64,000 nt of DNA from Rotaria socialis (GCA_905331475.1 CAJNYU010000096.1:1-64000), one strand, 5' to 3'. Positions 50,221-62,447 are shown, numbered from the stretch's first letter. Numbers and translations: made by a program. Notes: generated by a model from the sequence alone, not told the origin.

Positions 50221-50935
50221 CTAGGGCGAGAAACCAGATGGCAAGATCTTACAAAAATCGTACGTTTGATTATATCTGATCTGATAAAATCAGCCGAAAA
50301 ATCGTACACAAAATCGTCGACTTTGATGTTGTACACTAAGTCATATCAGAAGATTCTTGAAATATTCTTGAAAGGTACTGCTACCTATAGAAATATCACT
50401 GCGATGTTTTAATTAAACTAATAACTCCTTAAAATATCACGACAAATTTGTATTGAAAACAGTGGCGGCGGAGCCATTGAGACAGGTGAGGCTTGAGCCT
50501 CACCTAGTTTTCAGTAGATGAGGCTCAGCCTCACCTAGATTTCGCAATATGAGACTCAGCCTCACTTGCTTTTGTACTGAATATTGCTATTTTCTTGTTC
50601 TTGCATCAGAGTAGAAGCAAAGAAAACTAGTTTTCGGTATTTTCCAATCTTCTTTTTTTATACTGGCCATTTTTACTTTTACTGAAGTTCAATAAAAAGA
50701 AGACTTATTTACTACTTGATGTTTCATAAAATTCCACGGTAGCAAAAAAATATGATGAGCCTCACCTAGCTTAATGACGCTCCGCCGCCCCTGATTGAAA
50801 ATAAATTGCATGTACGATCTTTAAAGAAAATATAGTATGATCTGATACAAGATTTCAGAGACGACGGCTTTTTGTCTGCTGCTTATAGGATTTCATCCGG
50901 ATTGCAAGATCTTACGTCAGATTTTTCGATCTGGG
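50221..50935. mobile_element. hAT-type non-autonomous element (host of a nested MITE)
   Basis: Bounded by a perfect 8-bp target duplication TAAGTATC (50213-50220 and 50936-50943). The ends CTAGGGCGAGAAACC and the complement of the right end CCCAGATCGAAAAATC match with one gap and a few changes. The word GCAAGATCTTAC recurs near both ends. A second element (50460-50793) sits inside it, so this one is older. Its right tip resembles the CCCAGGTCGA family found at 55.3, 57.3 and 59.7 kb. Confidence 0.78.
50460..50793. mobile_element. hAT MITE with perfect 8-bp target duplication
   Basis: Starts CAGTGGCGGCGGAGC and ends with the inverted GCTCCGCCGCCCCTG. Flanked on both sides by ATTGAAAA (50452-50459, 50794-50801), a perfect 8-bp duplication. 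Subterminal GAGGCTCAGCCTCACCTAG words are repeated three to four times. At 334 bp it is non-coding. The clean duplication means a fairly young insertion. Confidence 0.92.
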
Positions 50936-51368
50936 TAAGTATCAAGAAACTACGTGGGCATAAAAATAATCTTATGTAAAATAAATCGCTTGAAGTTATA
51001 CGAGGGCGCATCAGTTTTGTTTTCTCATGAATAAAATATAAAGATGGATGAATCTGATGGAATTAAGCATTCTTTTTCAAATCTAGTATTTCTATTTCGA
51101 TATAATTCCGTCATCGTTCAATAGAAGATTTCTAACATACGCAATGCTTCAGTTTTTTTTTTACCCTGATAATACACTTAATTCTATACTGGTTTTATTT
51201 GATTCAATGAGCTCCAATTTTCCGTTTGTTGTTTTTACAAATTAAAAATCATCAAAGGATGCCGTTTACAACGTATTTTGCCGTTGATCACGATCTCTGA
51301 ACTCTAGTCTTGGTGCATAAATAATTTTTTACAATAATAGGTTCACAATATATTCTAATTACTATTTA

Positions 51369-52268
51369 GGTCTGACCAAAAGTTCTGTCATCATTAAATA
51401 AACATATAAAAATAAGGAGATATTTTAAATTAAATTTTATCAAATATCGGGGATAGTTGTCAATATTACTGATTCCAAGATCAATCTTTTCGAACAATTA
51501 ATTAAAAGAGTTGTTGAACTTCTTTTCTGAAAAAATTTCCGATTACCTTGGATACCACATGAGTACAACAGATTTCATTTGTTTGTAAAATTTAACGAAA
51601 TTTTATTCGATTATGTCAATTACCTTTTAGAACTAACTAGTGATGAGATATAGATTTATTTTAGATAGGTTAGTTATAAACCAACTGGTGCTAGCTGGCA
51701 TATTGAAGATGAATTGTCAAAGACTATTGTTCATGAAACAGATTCGAAGAAATCCTTTATTTCGTACATTAATTCAATCACATAGTCCTGAGTACAGATA
51801 AAGGTAGCGGCATAGGTTACAAATGTTATATTGAAAATATCTGAAACCCTTTTTAATGTAATATGGAAACAAACAGAGACGTCACATTCAAAATGTACAA
51901 AATTGCTTGATGGTCATCGGTGACTACATACTCATCCGATGCTATTTATTATTTTAACAGAACAAGGTAGTAATATAATTTCGTATCCGCCATGTTCGTC
52001 ATACCTAATGCTACATAATATTTGGTTAAATAATTCTATTGCACGAAGTTTACCTAATAAAATAAATGAAATATGCTGTGCTCATGCGGTATCAGCTGAA
52101 AATTTTATCAGAAAAGGAGTCCAAAAAGCCTTTAATTAATTATTAGAAAAGATTGATCTTGAAATAAATAATATTAGCAACTATCTCCGACATTTGATAA
52201 AATTTAATTTGAAATATCTCCTCATCTTTATATGTTTATTTAATGATGACAGAACTTTTGGTCAGACC
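51369..52268. mobile_element. mariner-like element, broken transposase
   Basis: Terminal inverted repeats of about 120-130 bp begin GGTCTGACCAAAAGTTCTG on both ends, with few differences over their length, and are flanked by TA on each side (51367-51368, 52269-52270), as expected for Tc1/mariner insertion. Total 900 bp. The only coding trace is a 66-codon frame at 51939-52139, in the place where the end of a transposase would be; the rest is lost or scrambled. Deletion derivative, unable to move by itself. Confidence 0.88.
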
Positions 52269-54031
52269 TAAGTACATATAGCAAGTTATGTTGTTGTCAG
52301 TTCTATTATTCTCTATAAAAGCAATAGTACTTCTTGGAACAAACGAAAGAAAAAGAGGTGTTATTGAAAAAAAGGAGCACAATATAATCGAATATTTTTT
52401 GCCAGTAAATACACTTGTACAAGTTTAACAGATTGACATTATATTAGATTGTAGTCATAATAAAATCATAAAGAATGCGCAGCCTATGAGAACTATTTTC
52501 ATGAAGGCTTTTCATATGCCTGTCTATACCTTCGAGTATTATATATTTTTGTAAAAAAACAGACATCAAACGAGATCATCAAGTAATAATAGATTCTAAT
52601 GACGAATGAATATAAGTAAAATCAAAATATCGATTTTTATTGTTGATTTATGCTTGTTTGTACGGTGAAAACAAACATAAATCAAATATTATCACCGTAC
52701 ATGAGAAGTATGGTAGGAATGCAATGAAATGTCTAAGACAGTATGAAAGAAGTAAACTTAAACATTACAAACTTGAGCAGCATACAGAATTCATTAGAAT
52801 ATGTCTAATTTACAATGTACTACCTAAGTTCATTAGATACAAACCATATAATACACGGTTTAAATGTGCACGCACATATCAAGAATTAGGTAGATCTATG
52901 TTATACAATCTTTATACAGAACAACTGAAGAGATTGAAGAAATAAAATAATGATGTTACTGAAAACAAATCATTCATTAAAAATGTAGTTAGTTGCCCTA
53001 CCTGGACTGAAATTGAAATATACGTAGATAAGTTAATTCGTAAAGAAAAATAAATTATACATGATCGACATACTAGAAAGTTTCAAGCATTAAACATTCC
53101 AGTTAATCAAGGTGAATTTAATAATAAATTAGTATATAATTTTTTTTATCGTGTCTTGTCATTAGCTGAAGAAAGACTGTTAGCGAAAGGCTGGAAATAT
53201 GTCATTAATCTTAATAAATTTAATAATTTAAATTAAAAAGTGGATATCGAATATATGTATTACTGTATGGATAGAAACTTATTATTAAAAAACGCTGATA
53301 ATGCCAATAAAGTAAAAGTAGTGTTAAATGATTTTGGCAATAAATTAAAGAAAAAAGCTGATAAGGAGCTTCCTAACTTAAGTTCCAAAGAATTAAATGC
53401 TATCTCAACACTTTTAAATGAACATTCATTAGTTATTTCAAAGCTAGATAAAGACAATGCTATTGTTGTTACGAATAAATTTGATTATATTTAGTTAAAG
53501 CAAAAGAAATATTAGATGATAAAAGAGCATTCAAAAAACTTGATCATAATCTAACTGATAAACGTGAAAATGAATTTATTAAATTTCTATTACAACTCAA
53601 TAAGAATAAAATGATCAGTCCTGAAGAATTATAAATTGATGAGACCTGGCAATGGGTCAAGAATACTTCAAGCCTGTTTCCTAGTTAAAGTGCATAAAAA
53701 TGATCAAGCTGTTCGACCGATTATTTCCAGTTACAACTCTTACAATTATAATACTGCAAAGCATTCAGCAACGTTACTTAAACCAGCGATCTCGAAATGC
53801 CCTTCTTATGCCAATGGCTCATGTAATTTTGCAAGAATCATCAAAGAAAAAAAAACTTACCAGGACTAATGTGCTCATTAGATGCGTCATCACTATTTAC
53901 AAATGTTCCTTTAGATAAGGCTATTGATATTGCAATTAAGAAAAGAAAATTACTACATTCTAAATTAACTATTGGTGATAGAAATTTAAGAGAATTATTC
54001 TACTAATGTACCAATAGAGCAAACTGTATTT

Positions 54032-54858
54032 TTAAGCCTCCCCCCTCAAAAAGTCGATTTTCGTCAAAAAATTGAAAATTGAGATAACACCATGGGGTGA
54101 TAGCCCATGTTCTGCTCTTTCAGAAATTTTTAGTGATCTTTGAGAGGTCCTCTATGTCAAAAACGGCAATATAATTAGGTCTTTGATCTCTAATGACTGA
54201 TTAATTAATTAATTAAGCGCTCAGCGTGTGCAGAATTAAAAGTTACGTACGAAAGTTAGGTCAGTTTCCTCAAAAAACGCGTGAAAATTGCAGAAAATTT
54301 ATAAAAACAGCAAAAACTTCGAAAAAATGTTTTTATGTTTTTCTCAAAATCACGTTTTCCCGTTTTCCATCCAATTTATCATGCCTTCAACTATGTTTTC
54401 TCGAATTTTTCTTTTTACCATTCGATAGAGCATGCAAAGACGCAGGGCATGAAGTGCTCTGATTCTTGAAAAAGCTCTTTTTTATGCCCAAAAAAGATCG
54501 CCTACAAAATTTACTTGCAGTTTTTTAGGCGTTTTTCAAGGAATTTGAATTTTAGAAACTTTTTCGGCTTACAGAAAGGACTTTTTAAAAATCCGAGCAC
54601 GTCATGCCCTGCATCTTTGCATGCTCTATCGAATGGTAAAAAATATTTTTGACAAAAACATAGTTGAAGGCATGAGAAATTGGATGGAAAATGGGTCATT
54701 TTTAACCAGTGTTCACTTTATAGCTCCCCTAAACTTGCATATTTCGAGCTGAAATTTTTATCGTAGACTACGCGCTATAGTCCCAACATATCCTGAAAAT
54801 TTCAGCCGATTTGGACTTTCTTTGGCGAAAATCGACCTTCGAGGGGGGGGGGGCTTAA
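54032..54858. mobile_element. TTAA-flanked piggyBac-like non-autonomous element
   Basis: Flanked by TTAA on both sides (54032-54035, 54855-54858). The ends are inverted: GCCTCCCCCCTC with GTCGATTTTCG at the left, and CGAAAATCGAC with a run of eleven G then C at the right. Inside lies a second, longer inverted pair of about 110 bp (about 54350-54460 against 54595-54705; word ATTCGATAGAGCATGCAAAG and its complement). TTAA duplication is the mark of piggyBac-type insertion. It has no coding frame and splits the reverse-transcriptase region of the Penelope-like element. Confidence 0.82.
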
Positions 54859-55322
54859 TAATGAGCATTATGATTAAATAAATAGTGTCTCAATGGGAAG
54901 TCGTCTGGCCTCTATACTTGCCCATTTATGTATGAGTCAATTAGAAGAAAATATTAACAACTTTATAGGAAAGAAACCATCCATATTTTATAGATATGTT
55001 GATGCTATTTTTATGATCTTTCATGGAATACAACGAGAAATTGAACTATTTTTGAAATTCATGAATAATTTAGAACCTTCAATTAAATTCACTTTAGAAA
55101 TACAAAAGGATAATAAATTACCATTTCTTGATGTCATGATAGAAAGAAACTTATGGAACTAATTTCATACGTTTATACAGAAAACCAGCAGATTTAGGTC
55201 TATATCTTAGATGGGCCAGTAGTCAACCTCGTAATTATAAAATTAATTTAATTGCGTGCCTTTGTACTCGTGCTTAAAGAATATGTGCATCTGACAATCT
55301 CTTCAAACTAGAATTAGAATAT

Positions 55323-55618
55323 CCCAGGTCGAACAGTCCGGCCTGGAAACGATCGGTTCCGGGTAGTTCCGTTGATTTCGTGGAAGCAGTAATCCGGTTG
55401 GAAATTTTCCCCATTTTTTCCGGTGATTTCCGATCAATTCCTGCTGGAAAGCACCGGAATTTGACAGGAATTCTCCGGAAAAGTCCGGCCGTATTTTCGA
55501 CCGGAATACTGCTTCCATGTTCCAGCGATTTCCCGTGCTTTCCTGCAGGATATGATGAGTTTCCCACACATTCCCTGGAGTATCCTACGGGATCCGGTGA
55601 CCGGAATGTTCGATCTGG
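55323..55618. mobile_element. CCCAGGTCGA-family GC-rich MITE, copy 1
   Basis: The left end CCCAGGTCGAACAGTCCGG and the complement of the right end CCAGATCGAACATTCCGG form terminal inverted repeats. The body is packed with TTCCGG / CCGGAA words in both directions and is far more GC-rich than its host, the Penelope-like element. Related in its ends to the elements at 57.3 and 59.7 kb. A possible worn target duplication is AATTAGAA / AATTATAA. The open frames here are by-products of the repeats. Confidence 0.72.
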
Positions 55619-56110
55619 AATTATAAGAGCATTTTTATCACTAATGGTTATCCGGTGAATGTCATTAAGAAAACTATACGTAGTATTGAATTAAGTATTA
55701 ACAAGAAAAAAAAATTCAGAATGCACAAAAAATATTCATTTCTGCTCCTTAATATGGTGAATGTTCCTTAGTATTAGCTAATAAGATTAGGAAAATCATT
55801 CAAACTCCTGCAATGAATGTTACCTTTGGATTTAAACCTGGCAACAAAATTTCTTCATTATTCAGCAGAACATTCCCAGGAACTAATGATAATAAAATAA
55901 TAATTATGGTTATTCATGTTATGATTGTAAAGGATATTGTATAGGTCAGATAGCAAGAGGTGCTGAAGCTCATAAAGAAGAACATAAGAATGCTTTCAAG
56001 GGAAAAGGTTACTCTAAAATCGTAGAACATTGCCTTAATAATAATCATCGTAACATTGAAATACTGGCATTTTAACCATAGAATCAATGATTTAAAAAGA
56101 AATTTTACTC

Positions 56111-57322
56111 ATGGATTGGTATAGTCATAAGAAGAACAAATAAGTGTACTCACAAAAGAGCTTCACTCTGAATGTATTCTGATCGCTAGCAGGACACATT
56201 ATTTTGGGGAGGGCGATAAAAATTGATTTATTTATTAAAAGAAAACGTTTTTTTTTTAATATGTGTCTTTGTTCCTTTCTCTCTTTGTGTTGTTCATGTA
56301 TTTATTCTTATCTTGTTCTGTCACTTTATTTCATTTTCTGACTGAGGATGTTATGAGTTCATAACTAAACGTCTCACTATTTCAATAAAATGATTAAAAC
56401 GGTGTCTATTATTCTCTTATTTATACTAAGACTTTTTTTTATTGTGTTCGCTTTCTCTTACATCTTATCGTACAGATACGTCGTTTACCTGACATTTTAA
56501 AATTAAAAACACAGCCGTAGAACATCAGAAAAATTTATATTTGATCAGTTTTTTCTCTAAAGCTTCGTCCGATTTGTTTTTGGGACATTCATGAAATGCT
56601 CAATTAGATGATGTTTTTATAGTCACAACAAATTTGCATCGCTTACTGCATTAAAATGCATTCGCGCATAAAACAGCCATTACGCTTATTAAAAAAATAA
56701 AGGATGAAATCCCTCCAAAGTAGATTTAACAAGTAAAGACGTAGAAATGATATAAGAACATACTGACATTTCTTGTTGCTTATGAATGCATTTCAATAGA
56801 TAAATTTTATGGAAATATTCATATGTGAGGAGCTAGATGTTTAATATATTTGCTGTGATCAAATAGAGAAGTAACATGTTTTAAAGTGCTATTTCAATCA
56901 TAGAATGTTGACAAGCAAACTTAGAAAGATAAAAAGTTTTTTGCAAAATGCACTTTAATATTGGCTGTAAATTTTAATTATTTTCTAAGTTCAAGAAGTT
57001 TTTCATATCGAAAAAGAGAAAAACATAAGAATATTAAAAATAGTCTAAACTAGCGATATGGTTTTTTTTACAGAGTTTGCAAATTTCTATACAATCTACT
57101 CCTTTTGCCTGGCAGCAAAGTATCAACCTTTAAAAAAATTATTTACAACCATCGTACTGGAGGCTTGTTGGAGGAACTTAAGTTTATAGCACATTCTTCT
57201 TTTCTGTTTCTTTTTCATAATTTAACTTTCTGCGCTATTGAGCTATTTCTTTTATTTTATTAAACTGTTGTCATTGATTGAAATAGAATTTATAGTATTT
57301 TAGAAGTAGAAAAAGAAATCTA
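56111..57322. other. intergenic, Penelope 3' trailer then featureless DNA
   Basis: The first 300 bp may still be the tail of the Penelope-like element. After about 56400 I see no gene, repeat or element. Confidence 0.45.
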
Positions 57323-57674
57323 CCCAGGTGAATCAATCCGATACCGAATCCCATCGGATTCTATGGGGCCCTACCGTCCGACGAAATCCCGTTGGATTCC
57401 TGGTTGAGGAATCAATGTCGAATCCGATAGTCGTATTTCCAATGATATCCGATTGTCGGAGCCAATGAAATTCGAAGCATTCCGGTTCCGGTTCCGATTG
57501 ACGGTTACTGTCGGATTTTATTAGTTTCCGATATTAGGATCCGATATCGATTCCGGAACCAGGAATCCGACGATAATCCGATAGTTTCCTTGCGCCTTCT
57601 GAAGAGCTCCGTCGGATTCCAATAGGAACCGATCGGAACTCATTGGATCCTAGGCTAGGACTCATTCTCCTGGG
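57323..57674. mobile_element. CCCAGGTCGA-family MITE, copy 2
   Basis: Ends CCCAGGTGAATC and, inverted, CCCAGGAGAATG, with TA on both outer sides. The body consists of overlapping variants of GGATTCCGAT / ATCGGAATCC in both directions, about 350 bp, non-coding. Same architecture as the copies at 55.3 and 59.7 kb, but with a different core word. Confidence 0.65.
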
Positions 57675-59730
57675 TAAGATAAATCGAGAGCTGCGAGGAC
57701 TTGACAAAATGTATCTCGCCTGTTTTTTAACGCAAAAGAGCAATATTTTTATATGAGCCTAAGAAACTTTACTAGTTTAGTGGTAATAGAAATCTATTTC
57801 AAGGGAAAAAAATACATTTCAATCAGTCAATAAAAAAAACAGCCACAACCAGTATCAAATAAGTTACTTGAAATAGTGATATTCACATAAGATTTCATCT
57901 ATGACCTTTTTGGTAGTATACTAATACAACTGATAGAGTATTTTTGAAAGATATGAAACGTGAATTCACTATATATTGTATAATACCTCGAATCGGTAAA
58001 GGACTTGAATGGTAAAGTCATGCTTGTCAAAGTCCGAATTGAACCAACCTTTTCTACTTTGAGCTTAGTTCAGTTCGAGTACATATAAAAATTATTGAAT
58101 GGAATCAACGAAGTGACCGATTTTTATGAAGGTCAAATTGATGTAAAACAAGTGATAAAACGTTTTTTAATTATTTTCTATAGTATGATAATTTTACAAA
58201 ACAGATGTTAGTTCAATCAATCTTTTTTTTCTACGTATGTTTGCTTAAGTTTTCATTATTATTTTTTTCTAAATTAATTCCTGTTCGATTCAGTTCGACA
58301 TTGTTGTTTCAGAAGTGGTCCGAGTACGATTTCTGATGTTCATCATATATTTGTAAACAAAACTTAAATGAAATTTTCGAAATATCACTACTTTCATCTT
58401 AAAATTGGTCTATATCTATTTGATGGCAATACGTTGTGAGGTTTCTGTTTTCATAAAATTATATCGAAGAATGAAAATAAAACGTATGGATTGACCTATT
58501 GTATTATAATTCTATCAAATTCATAAAGTCATCGGATATATCTGATACTCACTTAGCATAAATGCACGATAGCAGGCTTTTCTTTCGGCACACATAACAC
58601 AGATTTTCTCTTCTTTAAAGCAGTCATATAGGTTTTCTTCTTCCGAAAATAAAAAACATTTATGAAGTTCGACAATCTACTAAAATTGTATGATCAGGGT
58701 TTATTGATAAATAAGATTATCTACATGTATTTTTCTCCTTTACTTAAGAGTCGATTGCCTTTTGCTATACTAGGTTTGATGAACGAAGAGTTACAAATTA
58801 ATTATTCTATTGATAGATTATTAGATACAATCGTCATTAGTACGTTTTGATATTAAGAAAATAAGTATGAATACGATTCATATCTATTAGCATTCAACCA
58901 TTGACACTTCGTAAGTTAATGCAAACGTGTTTCTTATTCTTCTTTTTTTTCAAAGAAAATCAGAATAGTCACATGAATGAGTAAAATCACTTACTTTTTG
59001 TTGATTTCATGAAAAAATGTTGACTTCATGTCTTAAAAAAATTGCTGTTTCAGATTGTGATTCGTTCAATTGAATGTCACAATTAAAAGTATAATCTTAA
59101 AAACATTGCTCTCAGTAAATATATTGATAATTTCTTCTCAGGCGAAAAGTCACGATAGAGATTAAGGTTAAGCAATCTAATTAATCAACTTCAAGTTCTT
59201 GAAATAGCATTATTTAATTATACTTTTATATGACGAAATATGTGGCAGGGAGCAATGAGAATTTAATTTCAGGAATAAAAAATGTCTTATTGATTATAAT
59301 CTGTCTACGAGGAGTATTTGAAATATTAAATATCTAGAGTTAATGAAAAACTCATAACTTTGTCCAAGGCTTTAATTTTTGTCTAAAAATTTGGGTCGAT
59401 ATTTTAAAAGATTTTCCGATCGTTTATGCAACGCTTCCCAGTTAATTTGCGTCTGCTTTGATGAATATATCTTACATGAGCACTCACTATTGAAATATGC
59501 ACAAGACAACTAGCATAGAAAAACGAGGATAGCTTATCTTATCATATATTTTATGGTTTACATCCGTAGTAACAAAGAGAAAAGGTTAGGAGAGTTATAT
59601 TGATGATTAAACTATCTAGATCATTATTTTAAGTTTTCTCCTTTCTATTTACTTGTAACTGAGTCATCAAAACTTGAGATAATTAAAAAAGAAACTATTG
59701 TTTATCACCTACGCTGTTATTTGAAGAACA
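57675..59730. other. intergenic, no gene seen
   Basis: About 2 kb of AT-rich DNA without convincing coding frames. The 62-codon frame at 58662-58850 lacks motifs and splice partners. Confidence 0.5.
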
Positions 59731-60092
59731 CCCCAGGTCGTTCATTCCTACAACGGGATCCAATCTGATCTGAAAACGAGTTACCTCGGATTTTGTATGA
59801 AAACCCACTAGAATCGACGGATTTCGGGTTTCGGACCGAGATTCGGATCCATAGGATCGGAACCCGATACATATCCGATTGTATCCTACTCTGGGATCCG
59901 ATACGCCAAAAAAATTCTCCTATAGCCAACCTCTAAAAAGCTTTTTAGCACTAAATAGAATTTTGATAATTTTTTAAAATTCTCCCGTCGAATCCGTCAA
60001 TAATTCCGAGACCTAGAATCCAATTGAATTTCCTCGGTTAGTAGGATGTTATAGGATCCAATAGAATTCGTCGTTGGATTAGTCGACCTGGG
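59731..60092. mobile_element. CCCAGGTCGA-family MITE, copy 3
   Basis: Left end CCCCAGGTCGTTCATTCC; right end, inverted, CCCAGGTCGAC. Inside are repeated GGATCC / GGATTC / CCGAT words in both directions, as in copy 2. About 360 bp, non-coding. No clear target duplication. Confidence 0.62.
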
Positions 60093-61863
60093 AGTTGCAT
60101 AAGTCAATGACACTATAGTCCTGTGTCTGAACTGATATATTAAGCAATGTTTCCTGTCTCAAATTAAGAACAAAAAAATGAATAAATTAGAAAGTGCATT
60201 GCGATTTAATATTTAACATTTAATTGTAAAAACGAGCGCGTCGCTCCCGATATCTTCTTAGCAATGAGCCATTGAATTCTCAAAATAGCAAAAAAGAAAT
60301 AATTAGTTGTGCTTATAGAACAATTTATTATTTATTATTTTGACCTTCTCATCATAGTTGTAAAAAAGCATGCAACATGAAATATTTTACTCTTATAACT
60401 TTCATCAAGAGTACTGTGTCACTTCAATTTACTTATGAATGATTATTCTTGTAGAAATGAAAACACTCGTCAGAAATGATTTTCTATCATAAGTTGACAG
60501 AAGCTTAAAAGTAACGATGTTGTTACTTATGCTTCTCAAGCATACTTTTAAATCTATAAAAGCTCTTCGTTTCCTATCGAAAACTGCTAATGCGCATTTT
60601 GTTTGCTTATTACACGCTCATATACTTATATGATGAAGAATCGTACATATTTAAAACACCTCTAAAAATATCTCTTGGAAGTAAATAAAATGTGTAGCAT
60701 ACTAAGAAATTTTGTAGAAACAAAATCGATGGAATATCAAAGTTTAAGTATTCGATGTTTCATGTACTTCGCTATGTATAATATTTCACTATAAAATATA
60801 TGACTACAACAAAATTTCTCGATAATTGATCAAATATTCAGTATTGTATGTAACTTACCCAACGCTGAAGAGGACCAAAAATTAATAGAAGAATACCGAT
60901 GGATGCATAAAGAAACTAATTATATTTTTACAACATAGAAAAAAACAATATATGACTGCCCATGTAGTCAATAATGGATGAATAATGAAAAAATGACCTA
61001 TTATTGTCCATTATTTAAAAAAAATGAATTAATGCATGATAATTAATTCTTTTTTGACTCCTCAATGCATTTTAATGCATTATTCCAAATAATGGTGAAA
61101 ATCAACGATAATGCCTAAATTTTCAGTGCATTACAATGCATTATTTCTAATAATGCGAAACTGGTTTGAAAATGGAGTAAAATTGCCATGCACTACAATG
61201 CATTTAAAGTATTATTTAGAGTAATGCTTTTAAATTAGAAAATTTACGATTTTCGTACAAAACATATTGAAAAAGTGATTTGGCAGGTAGATGCTTGATT
61301 TGCCACAGCTTTCTGTGCGCCAAGCGCTTTTCAATAAAAATCGCACAAGTTAAAGATCTAATAAAAAGTGTAACCTGAGTTACATCGCTAAGAGTATTTT
61401 TCGAGTCTCTTTTCTCTGATAATGGAAACCTACATTATTGAAAACTTGACTCAAAATCTGATGACTTATATCAGATTATCCTTTCAGTTTCCAAAATATT
61501 TTTCCAGGCAAGTCGAAGAGTTTTCGAGTTTACTCAATCGCTAAAATGTGCACTAACAACCCGAAATCCGACCTCGGGTTTCTATTTGACGCAACGAAAG
61601 ACTACTAGAGTTTTGAATGCTTTTAGAGTATTCTTTAGAATGAAAGAGATCACCATCCTTAAACCTCTCAAAAGAAGTTTTCACTCTTCATCATTGCTCA
61701 ATTTCGGATGCATCTAGTGAACTAAAACTGCTCACAGTATCAATTATAACAGATTAGATCATGAATCATTTTGTTTTCCAAATCTCAAACCATTTTAATA
61801 CTATTGAAGCAGCTTATGTCATATTTACGCTCTTCAACTGTTTTTGCTTTCAACATGAAATGC
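60093..61863. other. intergenic with TGCATT-rich repeats
   Basis: No gene seen. The part 60955-61230 is rich in the palindromic word TGCATTA (for example AATGCATTTTAATGCATTA), which returns at 62670-62790. Confidence 0.5.
60955..61230. repeat. TGCATT/AATGCA palindromic repeat cluster (left)
   Basis: At least four paired units of the form ATGCATT-N(1-4)-AATGCATT separated by 30-50 bp. A second, shorter cluster at 62670-62790 carries the same words and TGTCCATTATTT, also found here near 60990 (TTGTCCATTATTT). The two clusters might be the ends of a composite element of about 1.85 kb. Confidence 0.5.
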
Positions 61864-62249
61864 CTAATTCGAATTCGAATATAAATGGATACCCAATTGC
61901 ATGGTATCAATTCCAAAATAAGTGATAGAAATGGATTTAGTTTTAGATTTAGTTTAAGATGGAGTGGGTGTGGGTTGAGGGGACTAATGGGGTAATTGTG
62001 GGTGGTGGTGCACGTGAGGGTATCCGAAAAGGGTGCGTGTGGGAGGGGGGTGCCCATTGTACTTCAAATGTGGTTATGGGTGATGGATACCATGGAGGAG
62101 TGCTCAAATGTGGGCGCTGGTGAAGAGTATATATGTATTCATATCATATGTCGCATATATCGGAAAGTTACACTAAAACTAAATCTAGGAATAGACTTAG
62201 TTTTAGTTTAACTTTTTCTTTTCTCCATTTGTATTCGAACTCGAATTAG
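61864..62249. mobile_element. TA-flanked MITE with 25-bp inverted ends
   Basis: The left end TAATTCGAATTCGAATATAA and the complement of the right end TAATTCGAGTTCGAATACAA continue to AATGGA on both sides. TA at each tip suggests a Tc1/mariner-type target. A second inverted pair lies just inside (ATTTAGTTTTAG near 61930, complement near 62180). The core is G-rich. 386 bp, non-coding. Confidence 0.68.
61961..62062 (+). repeat. G-rich telomere-like stretch
   Basis: About 100 bp with strong strand bias: GAGTGGGTGTGGGTTGAGGG, GGGGTAATTGTGGGTGG and GCGTGTGGGAGGGGGG. The words TGTGGG and GTGGG recur. TGTGGG-type repeats are reported as telomere DNA in bdelloids. Here they are degenerate and lie inside a MITE. 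Confidence 0.5.
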
Positions 62250-62279
62250 ATAGCTACTCACTTTCAACTACAATTCAAC

Positions 62280-62447
62280 ATGATCCAATTGGTAGGTTTG
62301 AATTCAATAATAAAAATTATTTATTCACATGTCTTTTGTTTTAGATTTTTATCGATTATGATCGAAACGGTAAGTTCGAATTTAATAATAATAAACTTAT
62401 TTATTCATTTTTTTTTATTTTAGATTCTTACCGATATGATCAAGATG
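62280..62447 (+). repeat. intron-like tandem repeat, about 78-bp unit
   Basis: Two full units and a third start: ATGATC-N-AA-NN-G followed by GTAGG or GTAAG, an AT-rich part with TTATTTATTC, then TTTTAG and ATTNTTANCGAT. Each unit looks like a complete GT-AG mini-intron with a tiny exon of about 25 nt. Whether any of it is transcribed is unknown. Confidence 0.6.

Larger units (their letters stand above)
52640..56110 (+). mobile_element. Penelope-like retroelement, broken, with nested insertions
   Basis: Pieces on the plus strand follow the order of a Penelope-like element: an N-terminal helical region (about 52640-53500), reverse-transcriptase blocks (FLVKVHKNDQAVRPI near 53690; GSRLASILAHLCMS, YRYVDAIF and LPFLDVMI between 54890 and 55160), and a C-terminal GIY-YIG-like part (CIGQIARGAEAHKEEHK near 55940-56000). 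Many interruptions break it, so it is an old, inactive copy. Two other elements have inserted in it, at about 54032-54858 and 55323-55618. Outer borders are not certain. Bdelloids are known to carry several Penelope-type lineages, some linked to chromosome ends. Confidence 0.85.

Noticed and set aside
55274-55658. Three overlapping 88-97-codon frames on both strands
   Set aside because: They are products of the GC-rich self-repeating MITE; the composition follows the TTCCGG word, not protein.
57323-57674. Assigning copy 2 of the CCCAGGTCGA family to Tc1/mariner because of flanking TA
   Set aside because: The 50.2 kb relative shows an 8-bp duplication, so TA is probably chance or part of the tips.
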